From: Bacillota bacterium
GTDB lineage: Bacteria > Bacillota > Bacilli > Bacillales_B > DSM-18226
Direction of reading: 5' to 3'
Assembly: GCA_021821235.1 (NCBI GenBank)
Contig: JAKACS010000099.1
Span: forward strand, 1 to 8,745
Length of the DNA: 8,745 bases
Shown: one piece after another, positions 1 to 6,469 of the stretch
Numbering within the stretch: position 1 is the first letter of the stretch
Layout: every line of letters starts with the position of its first letter
Position numbers and translations under genes: made by a program
Notes under the pieces: model-generated
Seen by the model: only the letters and a program-made list of their open reading frames with translations
Told to the model about the DNA's origin: nothing
Databases searched by the model: none

Positions 1-1
1 C

Positions 2-136
2 ATTGAGGCAGCCTTAAATCCGGCCAAAACCGATTATTATTATTTTCTTGCAGCACCGGACGGCAGTGTTATTTTTACAAAAACATTAGCAGAACACAAT
101 CAAGAAAAAGCAAAGTATATTTCCAGTAAAAAATAA
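2..136 (+). CDS. mltG: MltG endolytic murein transglycosylase, C-terminal 44 codons (5' end outside window)
   Basis: Reading from base 2 gives 44 residues and a TAA stop. The segment has the recognisable C-terminal pattern of the MltG/YceG family: an AALNPAKTDYYYF block, then a PDGSVIF strand, then a T-x(3)-EHN motif before a basic tail ending in SSKK. MltG proteins are membrane-anchored lytic transglycosylases that cut nascent peptidoglycan strands; the catalytic part lies upstream and cannot be seen. Position supports the call, because in Bacillus mltG (yrrL) directly precedes yrrM. An intrinsic terminator follows 7 nt after the stop, so the downstream operon probably has its own promoter. 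No start codon is visible and the fragment is short, so identity rests on this motif and on synteny. Confidence 0.85.
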   Translation: MEAALNPAKTDYYYFLAAPDGSVIFTKTLAEHNQEKAKYISSKK

Positions 137-143
137 GTGAATG

Positions 144-177
144 AAAAGGGGAAAAATTCGCTTTCCCCTTTTTTTTA
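144..177 (+). terminator. Intrinsic terminator of mltG
   Basis: An 11-bp perfect stem pairs 144-154 (AAAAGGGGAAA) with 162-172 (TTTCCCCTTTT) around a 7-nt loop. The stem runs into a T-tract at 169-176. It lies just after the mltG stop codon and separates mltG from the trmR operon. Confidence 0.9.
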
Positions 178-186
178 TGTTAAAAT
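178..186 (+). promoter_or_regulatory. Candidate extended -10 promoter for the trmR-trhP1-trhP2-udk operon
   Basis: TG at 178-179, one base, then TAAAAT at 181-186 fits an extended -10 box of the housekeeping sigma factor. The -35 region 17 bp upstream lies inside the mltG terminator and matches poorly, so the case rests on the extended -10, the AT-rich context and the need for a promoter after the terminator. Transcription would begin near 193 and give a leader of about 160 nt. Confidence 0.45.
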
Positions 187-192
187 AATACA

Positions 193-340
193 AGTGTTTT
201 AAAGGATAAGCTATAGCGTACCCGACAGTTTTGCAGGGAGAGCTTTTTGCTCCCTAAATTGCGCAAGTCAATGACATTTCCGACTATGTGCACATTCTGT
301 GGACGCTATTTTTTCTTGTCTAAAATGTTTTTTATGGATA
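193..340 (+). other. Foldable 5' leader of the trmR operon, function unknown
   Basis: This non-coding leader contains several complementary segments. ATAGCGT (213-219) pairs perfectly with ACGCTAT (303-309), and that closing stem runs straight into six Ts (309-314). Inside it, CC-ACAG (222-228, one bulged G) pairs with CTGTGG (297-302). Further in, TTGCAGGGAG (231-240) pairs with CTCCCT (250-255) and GCAA (263-266). A 10-bp palindrome ATGTGCACAT occupies 286-295. The pattern resembles a branched leader whose closing stem could act as a terminator. No known riboswitch class was recognised. The pairings are read by eye, without energy calculation or covariation. Confidence 0.4.
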
Positions 341-347
341 GAGGTGA
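341..347 (+). promoter_or_regulatory. Ribosome binding site that fixes the trmR start at TTG 355
   Basis: GAGGTGA is a 7-base match to the anti-Shine-Dalgarno sequence, with 7 nt to the TTG at 355. The upstream in-frame starts (TTG 247, ATG 268, 325 and 334) have no comparable site. Confidence 0.8.
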
Positions 348-354
348 CGGCAGC

Positions 355-1005
355 TTGCAAAATGAAAAGCTGCATTCTTATATTGAAAGCTTGATTCCGG
401 AACGGAACCCGCTATTTACCGAGATGGAGCAATATGCCAAAGCACATCAAGTACCGATTATGGAATTAGCCGGAATGGAAGCAATGCTGCAAATCTTGCG
501 GATTCAAAACCCAAAAGCCATTCTTGAAGTGGGAAGTGCGATTGGTTATTCAGCGCTACGTATGGCAAGTGCGGCCAGTACGGCAAAAGTGGTGACAATT
601 GAACGGGATGCGCAGCGAATCGAAACTGCGAAGCAATTTTTCAAACGGTTCGGAAAAGAGGATCAAGTGCTGCTAATCGAGGGAGACGCACTTGAAGTTG
701 CTGAACAGGTAGGAACTCTTGGATCGTTTGATGTGATTTTTATCGACGCGGCCAAAGGACAATATAAAAAGTTTTTCCAGCTCTATGAACAATTTCTCCG
801 TTCCGATGGGGTAATTATCACCGATAATGTTTTATTCAAGGGGCTTGTCTGTGAGCCTGAAATCAAGTCAAAGCGGACGCGTAATCTTGTGAAAAAAATT
901 GATGAATTTAACCGCTGGCTAATGCAGCATCCGCACTATGTTACGACAATTTTGCCTGTAGGCGATGGAGTGGCAATAAGTAAAAAAAGAGGTGACCGAA
1001 AGTGA
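355..1005 (+). CDS. trmR: TrmR, tRNA 5-hydroxyuridine (U34) methyltransferase
   Basis: A SAM-dependent class I O-methyltransferase of the COMT-like family 3. In B. subtilis, TrmR (YrrM) methylates 5-hydroxyuridine at wobble position 34 of tRNAs to 5-methoxyuridine. With the TTG start at 355 the protein has 216 residues, close to the B. subtilis length of about 217. Visible features are the SAM-binding motif ILEVGSAIGYS at residues 56-66, an IDAAKGQY block with D131, and ITDNVLFKG with D157 and N158; these acidic residues and Asn form the metal-binding site of the family. The first 36 codons of the longer open frame do not resemble the family and overlap a foldable leader, so they are excluded. 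The stop overlaps the trhP1 start (GTGA), indicating translational coupling. Acidic PVGDG and basic SKKRGDRK segments end the protein. Confidence 0.92.
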   Translation: MQNEKLHSYIESLIPERNPLFTEMEQYAKAHQVPIMELAGMEAMLQILRIQNPKAILEVGSAIGYSALRMASAASTAKVVTIERDAQRIETAKQFFKRFGKEDQVLLIEGDALEVAEQVGTLGSFDVIFIDAAKGQYKKFFQLYEQFLRSDGVIITDNVLFKGLVCEPEIKSKRTRNLVKKIDEFNRWLMQHPHYVTTILPVGDGVAISKKRGDRK

Positions 1006-1931
1006 AAAAGCCTGAATTATTAGTGACCCCAAAATCCATAAATGATATACTGCCTTTAATTGAAGCAGGAGCAGATGCGTTCGTGGTCGGAGAACAACGC
1101 TACGGCCTGCGCCTTGCCGGAGAATTTTCCCGGGAAGATGTAAAAAAAGCGATTGACCTTGCTCATTCAAAAGGCAAAAAAGTTTATGTCGCAATGAATG
1201 CGATTTTTCACAATGAAAAGGTGGAAGAATTAAAGGATTATCTTCGCTTTGTTAATGAAGCTCAGGCAGATGCGGTTATTTTCGGTGATCCAGCTGTTTT
1301 AATGACTGCAAAAGAAGTGGTGCCGGAAATGAAGCTCCACTGGAGCACGGAAACAACCGGAACCAACTGGTACTCTTGCAATTATTGGGGTCGTAAAGGG
1401 GCAAAACGAGCTGTTCTTGCCAGGGAAATCAATCTGGATGCAATCGTTGAAATAAAGGAACATGCCGAAGTGGAAATCGAAGTACTTGTTCACGGAATGA
1501 CGTGCATGTTTCAATCAAAGCGATCGCTGTTAGGCAATTACTTCGAATATCAGGGAAAAACGATGAAAATAGAAAATAGCCAAACGGAAAAAAATATGTT
1601 TTTGCATGATAAAGAACGCGGGAATAAATACCCTATTTTTGAAGACGAGAATGGAACACATATTATGAGTCCAAATGACGTCTGCATTATCGATGAATTG
1701 CAGGAGATGCTTGAAGCCGGAGTGGATTCTTTTAAAATTGATGGAATTTTGAAAAGCTCTGAGTATATCCGGGAAGTCACAACAGCGTACCGACAGGCAA
1801 TTGATTACTATTTTGAAGATCCCGATCTTTATGATGACAAAAAAGACGAATTGCTTGCGCATTTGGAAGAAATTCAGCCGCCAAACCGGCAGCTCGACAC
1901 AGGATTCTTTTTCAAAGAAACGGTTTATTAG
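1002..1931 (+). CDS. trhP1: TrhP1 (YrrN), U32-family protein for tRNA U34 hydroxylation, lacking the cluster cysteines
   Basis: A 309-residue U32 'peptidase' family protein, the same length as B. subtilis YrrN. In B. subtilis TrhP1 and TrhP2 are needed for prephenate-dependent formation of 5-hydroxyuridine in tRNA. The start is GTG 1002 in a 4-nt overlap with trmR, with an AGAGGTGA site at 989-996. The N-terminal half is barrel-like (KKPELLVTP, EAGADAFVVG, RYGLR). The U32 signature is recognisable but degenerate: E160, H164, G165 and C168 remain, while the later Gly-x-Cys part reads SKRSLLG. Only three cysteines exist (126, 168, 228), so it probably cannot hold the four-cysteine Fe-S cluster of its relatives. 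The C-terminus ends NRQLDTGFFF. It lacks the U32 C-terminal domain found in TrhP2 and is best read as its partner subunit; the heteromer is inferred. Confidence 0.88.
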   Translation: MKKPELLVTPKSINDILPLIEAGADAFVVGEQRYGLRLAGEFSREDVKKAIDLAHSKGKKVYVAMNAIFHNEKVEELKDYLRFVNEAQADAVIFGDPAVLMTAKEVVPEMKLHWSTETTGTNWYSCNYWGRKGAKRAVLAREINLDAIVEIKEHAEVEIEVLVHGMTCMFQSKRSLLGNYFEYQGKTMKIENSQTEKNMFLHDKERGNKYPIFEDENGTHIMSPNDVCIIDELQEMLEAGVDSFKIDGILKSSEYIREVTTAYRQAIDYYFEDPDLYDDKKDELLAHLEEIQPPNRQLDTGFFFKETVY

Positions 1932-1983
1932 ACAATAGCATCGCCTGATATTGGCTGATAACAATCAACTAAGGAAGTAGTGT

Positions 1984-1992
1984 AAAAGGAGG
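1984..1992 (+). promoter_or_regulatory. Ribosome binding site that fixes the trhP2 start at GTG 2002
   Basis: AAAAGGAGG is a near-perfect Shine-Dalgarno. It lies 9 nt from GTG 2002 but only 3 nt from the in-frame TTG at 1996, so GTG 2002 is preferred. Confidence 0.8.
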
Positions 1993-2001
1993 CTTTTGAC
2001 C

Positions 2002-3270
2002 GTGAATGCAATAAAGGGAAAGATTTCCGAAATCGTTAACGGCAAACGAATCATTGTAAAAAAACCGGAACTTCTTGCTCCGGCAGGAAATCTTGAAAAA
2101 TTAAAAATCGCTGTTCAGTATGGGGCAGATGCCGTCTTTATCGGCGGCCAAGAATACGGACTGCGCTCAAACGCTGATAACTTTACGTTTGAAGAAATGA
2201 AGGAAGGGGTGGAGTTTGCCAAAAAATACGGTGCAAAAATTTATGTAACCACAAATATTTTTGCTCATAATGAGAATATTGACGGACTTGACGACTATCT
2301 CCTTGGTTTAAAAGAGGCCGGAGTTGCCGGCATTATTGTAGCAGATCCGCTCATTATTGAGACATGCCGCCGCGTTGCTCCGGAAATTGAGATTCATCTA
2401 AGCACCCAGCAGTCTTTGTCAAATTGGAAAGCTGTGCAATTTTGGAAAGAAGAAGGGCTGCAGCGCGTTGTCCTTGCCCGCGAAACGAGCGCAGAAGAAA
2501 TTCGTGAGATGAAGGAGAAGGTTGATATTGAAATCGAATCCTTTATCCATGGAGCAATGTGTATCGCTTATTCCGGTCGCTGTACGCTGAGCAACCATAT
2601 GACTGCAAGGGATTCAAACAGAGGTGGTTGCTGCCAATCCTGCCGCTGGGATTATGACTTGTATGAGCTTGCCGGCAATACGGAAAAATCGCTGTTTGCC
2701 GAAGGTGATGCACCGTTTGCGATGAGTCCGAAAGACCTTAACCTCATTCAGTCAATCCCGAAGATGATCGAACTGGGGATCGACAGCTTAAAAATTGAAG
2801 GCAGGATGAAATCGATCCACTATATCGCAACCGTTGTCAGTGTGTATCGAAAAGTGATTGATGCTTACTGCGCTGATCCCGATCATTTTGTCATTAATCA
2901 GGAATGGCTTAAAGAGCTTGATAAATGTGCAAACCGCGAGACGGCACCGGCATTTTTTGAAGGCGTACCAGGGTATAAAGAGCAAATGTTTGGAAATCAT
3001 AGCAAAAAGACCAGTTTCGAATTTGTCGGTCTTGTGTTAAATTATAATGAGGAAACAAAAATGGTCACTTTGCAGCAAAGGAATCATTTTAAACCGGGAG
3101 ATGAAGTGGAGTTCTTTGGTCCTGAAATTGAGAACTTTACCCATGTGATTGATAAAATTTGGGATGAAAAAGGTCAGGAACTCGATGCTGCCCGCCATCC
3201 GCTGCAAATTGTTCACTTTAAACTGGACAAACCTGTTTATCCAAACAACATGATGCGGAAGGAGAATTAA
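2002..3270 (+). CDS. trhP2: TrhP2 (YrrO), U32-family Fe-S protein for tRNA U34 hydroxylation
   Basis: A 422-residue U32 family protein, the length of B. subtilis YrrO. It works with TrhP1 to make 5-hydroxyuridine at tRNA position 34, the substrate of the TrmR enzyme encoded first in the operon. The N-terminal domain opens with KKPELLAPAGN (20-30) and GADAVFIGG (41-49). The full U32 signature is present: E179, F181, G184, C187, G192, C194 and S197. It is followed by GCCQSC (C210, C211, C214). These cysteines are the likely ligands of a 4Fe-4S cluster, as established for U32 relatives such as UbiU/UbiV. Residues about 335-418 (FVGLVL, GDEVEF) form the U32 C-terminal beta domain. A 70-nt gap without a terminator separates it from trhP1. 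Its stop is 3 nt before the udk start. Older 'collagenase/protease' labels for this family are probably misleading. Confidence 0.9.
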   Translation: MNAIKGKISEIVNGKRIIVKKPELLAPAGNLEKLKIAVQYGADAVFIGGQEYGLRSNADNFTFEEMKEGVEFAKKYGAKIYVTTNIFAHNENIDGLDDYLLGLKEAGVAGIIVADPLIIETCRRVAPEIEIHLSTQQSLSNWKAVQFWKEEGLQRVVLARETSAEEIREMKEKVDIEIESFIHGAMCIAYSGRCTLSNHMTARDSNRGGCCQSCRWDYDLYELAGNTEKSLFAEGDAPFAMSPKDLNLIQSIPKMIELGIDSLKIEGRMKSIHYIATVVSVYRKVIDAYCADPDHFVINQEWLKELDKCANRETAPAFFEGVPGYKEQMFGNHSKKTSFEFVGLVLNYNEETKMVTLQQRNHFKPGDEVEFFGPEIENFTHVIDKIWDEKGQELDAARHPLQIVHFKLDKPVYPNNMMRKEN

Positions 3271-3273
3271 TTG

Positions 3274-3906
3274 ATGCGCAAGCCTGTTGTGATTGGAGTA
3301 ACGGGTGGTTCCGGTTCTGGAAAAACAAGTGTGACAATGGCAATCTATGACCACTTCAAGGGACATTCGATCTTAATGCTTGAACAGGATTTCTACTATA
3401 AGGATCAAGGCCATTTGCCTTATGAAGAAAGATTAAAAACGAATTATGACCACCCGCTGGCATTTGATAATGATTTGCTGATTGAACATATCGAAAAGCT
3501 GTTGCGACGTGAACCAATCGACAAACCGGTTTATGATTATTCGATGCATACCCGCTCGCGGGAAGTCATTCGCGTTGAGCCAAAAGACGTAATTATCCTT
3601 GAAGGGATTCTCGTGTTGGAAGATGAGCGGCTCCGCAATTTAATGGATATTAAATTATATGTTGATACCGATGCGGATTTAAGGATTATCCGCAGGCTGA
3701 TGCGTGACATCAAAGAGCGCGATCGGACGATTGATTCAGTGATTGAACAATATGTGAATGTTGTCCGGCCAATGCATAATCAGTTTATTGAGCCGACAAA
3801 GCGCTATGCTGATCTGATCATTCCAGAAGGCGCCCATAATCATGTTGCGATTGATTTAATGGTCACCAAAATTCAAACAATTCTTGAACAAAAATCAATT
3901 TTATGA
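3274..3906 (+). CDS. udk: Udk, uridine/cytidine kinase
   Basis: Uridine kinase phosphorylates uridine and cytidine to UMP and CMP in cytoplasmic pyrimidine salvage. From ATG 3274 the protein has 210 residues, the family's usual size. The P-loop GGSGSGKT is at residues 11-18. The nucleoside-binding segments are LEQDFYYKD (37-44, with D39), NYDHPLAFD (57-65) and YDYSMHTR (87-94). [11 protein letters not shown] (107-117) is the second conserved strand, and an arginine-rich lid ([12 protein letters not shown]) spans about 140-151. ATG 3274 is chosen over TTG 3271 because AAGGAG (3259-3264) is 9 nt from the ATG and the product then begins [12 protein letters not shown] like its relatives. The 3-nt gap from trhP2 implies co-transcription. 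The gene ends the operon, although the hairpin after it has no T-tract. Confidence 0.95.
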   Translation: MRKPVVIGVTGGSGSGKTSVTMAIYDHFKGHSILMLEQDFYYKDQGHLPYEERLKTNYDHPLAFDNDLLIEHIEKLLRREPIDKPVYDYSMHTRSREVIRVEPKDVIILEGILVLEDERLRNLMDIKLYVDTDADLRIIRRLMRDIKERDRTIDSVIEQYVNVVRPMHNQFIEPTKRYADLIIPEGAHNHVAIDLMVTKIQTILEQKSIL

Positions 3907-3910
3907 AACA

Positions 3911-3987
3911 ATAGCAGTAAAAAATAGTGAATGGGATTAATGAATGTTGCGCGCCCTTTTAAAAAGGACGCGCTGCTATATATTCAT
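3911..3987 (+). other. Strong hairpin with competing outer pairings, between udk and greA
   Basis: The core stem pairs GCGCG-c-CCTT (3949-3958) with AAGG-a-CGCGC (3964-3973) around a TTAAA loop, one C/A mismatch inside. Two outer pairings compete or form a pseudoknot: ATAGCAG (3911-3917) with CTGCTAT (3973-3979), and ATGAAT (3940-3945) with ATTCAT (3982-3987). No T-tract follows, so a normal intrinsic terminator is unlikely. It could be the 3' end of the udk operon mRNA or part of a greA leader. Read by eye only. Confidence 0.6.
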
Positions 3988-3994
3988 GTCTTAA

Positions 3995-4022
3995 CTGACA
4001 GTAAAACTACATATATTAAATA
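3995..4022 (+). promoter_or_regulatory. Weak candidate promoter for greA
   Basis: CTGACA (3995-4000) resembles a -35 box and TAAATA (4017-4022) a -10 box, 16 bp apart. The sequence is AT-rich and upstream of greA. A shifted choice, TTAACT (3991-3996) with TATTAA (4014-4019) and 17-bp spacing, is about as good, so the exact boxes are uncertain. Confidence 0.3.
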
Positions 4023-4068
4023 CACAATTCTAATGGGGGATTGTGAAGAATAGAAGGAGTGAAGGGTT

Positions 4069-4545
4069 TTGGCTACAGAAAAAGTATTTCCAATGACACA
4101 AGCAGGAAAAGAAAAATTGGAGCAGGAAATTGAGTATTTAAAAACCGTCAAGAGAAAAGAAGTAGTGGAACGGATAAAAATTGCGAGAAGCTTCGGAGAT
4201 TTATCCGAAAATTCAGAATACGACTCTGCAAAGGAGGAGCAAGCATTTGTGGAGGGACGGATCACAACCCTTGAAAATATGATCCGCAATGCAAAAATTA
4301 TTGAAGAGGATGCTTTGGTGAGTGACACTGTCGCATTGGGAAGATCGGTCACCTTCATCGAGCTCCCGGATGGCGAAGAAGAAACGTACACGATTGTCGG
4401 TAGTGCTGAAGCAGATCCTTTTGAAGGGAAAATTTCCAATGATTCTCCAATTGCCAAAAGCTTGATTGGTAGAAAAGTCGGTGAAGAAGTGACTGTTCAA
4501 ACTCCAGGAGGAGAGATGAACGTTCGGATTATTTCTATTAAATAA
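4069..4545 (+). CDS. greA: GreA, transcript cleavage factor
   Basis: GreA binds the secondary channel of RNA polymerase and stimulates cleavage of the RNA 3' end in backtracked complexes. The 158-residue product has the two expected domains. Residues 1-75 form an antiparallel coiled coil ([14 protein letters not shown], then [12 protein letters not shown]). Its tip motif is GDLSENSEY at 43-51, with the catalytic acidic pair D44 and E47. Residues about 80-158 form the FKBP-like domain, with the nearly invariant [20 protein letters not shown] (111-130). The start is TTG 4069: AAGGAG at 4054-4059 is 9 nt upstream and the product begins [10 protein letters not shown] as in homologues. The gene is a separate unit here, with a hairpin-rich gap before it and a classical terminator directly after it. 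Confidence 0.97.
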   Translation: MATEKVFPMTQAGKEKLEQEIEYLKTVKRKEVVERIKIARSFGDLSENSEYDSAKEEQAFVEGRITTLENMIRNAKIIEEDALVSDTVALGRSVTFIELPDGEEETYTIVGSAEADPFEGKISNDSPIAKSLIGRKVGEEVTVQTPGGEMNVRIISIK

Positions 4546-4582
4546 TTATACGATTCGTTTTTAAATCTGTTTGAAATTATGG

Positions 4583-4614
4583 CACCTCGTCAAAACTTTT
4601 GATGAGGTGTTTTT
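4583..4614 (+). terminator. Intrinsic terminator of greA, overlapping the pbpI ribosome binding site
   Basis: CACCTCGTCAAAA (4583-4595) pairs with TTTTGATGAGGTG (4597-4609), 13 bp with one G-T wobble, followed by TTTTT (4610-4614). The T-tract abuts the pbpI ATG at 4615. The 3' arm includes GAGGTG, the only plausible Shine-Dalgarno for pbpI. Confidence 0.88.
4604..4609 (+). promoter_or_regulatory. pbpI Shine-Dalgarno inside a terminator stem
   Basis: GAGGTG lies 5 nt before ATG 4615 (7 nt from GAGG). All six bases are paired when the greA terminator hairpin forms, so read-through RNA would mask this site. Confidence 0.65.
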
Positions 4615-6375
4615 ATGTGGAGAAAAAGAACGCTTGGCTGGCTGATCATCACAATGTTTGGCTTTTTGCTGCTCGGTATCCGTTTAATGCAAATTCAGCT
4701 TTTTACAACAGAATCTTTTTCGAAACATCAAATAAATTTAATAGAGGGAAGCGTAAAACAGCGATCGCAAGAATTTGTGGTTGATAATGGAAGAGGGGTT
4801 TTTTTAGACCGAAATGGCAAGATGTTGAATGGAAAAAAAGTGTTTGTTCTTGTTCTGTTTCCCTTTTTAAAAAATACGGACTGGGATCGCGAGAAAGTGG
4901 CGCAATTATCCGGGATACCACGGACATTGCTTGAGGACGCGGTGAACGAGGCAAAGAAACCGTTCATTTTTGGCCAGAACAAACCGTTTACGCTGTCAGA
5001 AATGCAAATGAAGCACATCAATGCTTTAAATATCCCTGGCGTCTTTGTTATTGTTAAAAGACAGGAGCGCAGTGATGTCGCCGCACAGCAATTGCTCGGT
5101 CTAACAGGGGAAAATCAAAAGGAACTTCAGAAACGCTATCCTGGGAAAGCACGATCAGGGCAAACATTGATTGGCATCTCTGGGCTTGAACAAAGTTTTG
5201 ACGAATTTCTTCTTCCTGAGGGAAAGGCAAAGCTTGTCTACCATGTTGATGGAAATGGTGCGCCGCTTTTTGGTTTAAATGTACGCTATGCAGATCCGGC
5301 CAATCCTTATTTTCCTGTAAATATTCGCACGACGATTGATAAAGCGATTCAAGAGCAAGCCGAAGCACTGCTTGATGCCAACAATGTTCAAAAAGGCGGA
5401 ATCATTTTACTTGATATTAAAAGCAACACCATTATAGCCCTCGCCTCACGTCCGAAGATCAATCAAAAAGCACCGTATCAGGGGATTGGTATGACCAACG
5501 TGATGGTCAAGCAGCAAATTATCGGTTCTGTTTTTAAAACAGTTGTTGCTGCCGCCGCCATCGATGGTAATTTGGATGCTCCCGAGAGGCGTTTCGATTG
5601 CAGTAAGAAAATCAATGGCGAACCGGATGAAACATACCGTTACGGGATGCTGAATTTCACCGACAGTTTTTCGAAAAGCTGCAACAATACGTTTGGCCAG
5701 CTCGCAAAGGAACTGACAAAATATAATCCCGATGTGCTGAAGCAGTATGCCGCAAAATTGTCTTTAACAGGTCCTGTCGGCTGGCAGGGAAGTGTTTTTC
5801 ATTCCAGCGATTTTAAACAGCTCAGTGACGAAGAAACGGGCCGAATTTTTTTAACCGCGGAAGACCAACAAGACGCAAACAATGTTGCAATGACGGGAAT
5901 CGGCCAGCATGAAGTCCGGGCTGCCCCTTTAGCTGTAGCTAATATGATGGCGGCAATTGCAAGGGGCGGTCAAGCCAAAATGGTTCGGGCAGTTTCCAAA
6001 ATTGAATATAAAAATGGTGCCACTATGTTTCAGTTTCAGGAAAAAGAGCTCCCTGGTGCATCAATTTCCCCTTATACAGCGATGAAGCTGCAAAAATTGC
6101 TGAGATCGGTTGTCATCCATCCACAAGGAACGGGCAGAACCTTTAGAACTTTGCCGTATGAGGTGGCTGGAAAATCAGGGACAGCAGAGACGGGTAAGTT
6201 TCAAGATGGGAAACAGCTTCACAATAAATGGTTTGCAGGCTATTTTCCGTATCATGATCCTAAATATGCACTTGTAACGGTAAACTTGGATGTATATGAT
6301 CAGGAAGGCGGCGTGAATGCGCTTTTCGCCGATATGGTTCAAATGTTATACGATTTCGATCATCGCCAAGATTGA
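4615..6375 (+). CDS. pbpI: PbpI (YrrR, PBP4b), class B penicillin-binding protein
   Basis: A 586-residue class B transpeptidase that cross-links peptidoglycan stem peptides outside the membrane. An N-terminal signal anchor (about residues 8-28) follows a short basic MWRKR segment. The PBP dimerisation domain begins with NGRGVFLDRNG (58-68) and extends to about 225. The penicillin-binding domain holds the three active-site motifs: SVFK (S305, K308), SCN (355-357) and KSGT (520-523). There is no glycosyltransferase domain. Length and order agree with B. subtilis PbpI (584 residues), which is made under sigma-E in the mother cell early in sporulation; no convincing sigma-E promoter was found here. 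The start is ATG 4615, because the product then begins directly with the basic anchor. The gene lies between greA and yrrS, as in B. subtilis. Confidence 0.92.
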   Translation: MWRKRTLGWLIITMFGFLLLGIRLMQIQLFTTESFSKHQINLIEGSVKQRSQEFVVDNGRGVFLDRNGKMLNGKKVFVLVLFPFLKNTDWDREKVAQLSGIPRTLLEDAVNEAKKPFIFGQNKPFTLSEMQMKHINALNIPGVFVIVKRQERSDVAAQQLLGLTGENQKELQKRYPGKARSGQTLIGISGLEQSFDEFLLPEGKAKLVYHVDGNGAPLFGLNVRYADPANPYFPVNIRTTIDKAIQEQAEALLDANNVQKGGIILLDIKSNTIIALASRPKINQKAPYQGIGMTNVMVKQQIIGSVFKTVVAAAAIDGNLDAPERRFDCSKKINGEPDETYRYGMLNFTDSFSKSCNNTFGQLAKELTKYNPDVLKQYAAKLSLTGPVGWQGSVFHSSDFKQLSDEETGRIFLTAEDQQDANNVAMTGIGQHEVRAAPLAVANMMAAIARGGQAKMVRAVSKIEYKNGATMFQFQEKELPGASISPYTAMKLQKLLRSVVIHPQGTGRTFRTLPYEVAGKSGTAETGKFQDGKQLHNKWFAGYFPYHDPKYALVTVNLDVYDQEGGVNALFADMVQMLYDFDHRQD

Positions 6376-6469
6376 TTTAGCCAGGCAGAATGAATTGGAC
6401 GATTCCACTTCAAGTTTCCGGCAACTCATGATAGAATGTTGACATCCTTTAATTTAGGAGGGGAAAAAA

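Noticed and set aside
193..340. Assignment of the trmR leader to a known riboswitch or T-box
   Set aside because: None of the conserved cores I know (TPP, SAM, purine, THF, preQ1, ZTP, fluoride, T-box) can be recognised. Left as an unnamed structured leader.
247..354. N-terminal extension of TrmR from TTG 247 (36 extra residues, with internal ATGs at 268, 325 and 334)
   Set aside because: The extra residues do not resemble the family, overlap the foldable leader, and have no Shine-Dalgarno. TTG 355 has a strong, well-spaced site and gives the family length.
3984..4500. Overlapping - strand open frames opposite greA
   Set aside because: They are antisense shadows of a highly conserved gene, with no ribosome binding site and no protein-like features.
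4526..4554. Possible sigma-E promoter for pbpI (GGATTAT and TATACGAT)
   Set aside because: The boxes match the consensus poorly, spacing is short, and they lie at the end of greA. RNA from here would still carry the masking hairpin. Not strong enough to annotate.
6432..6444. TAGAAT and TTGACA boxes upstream of yrrS
   Set aside because: TAGAAT (6432-6437) has only a weak TTCAAG at -35, and the perfect TTGACA (6439-6444) has no -10 at proper spacing. Neither makes a convincing promoter.
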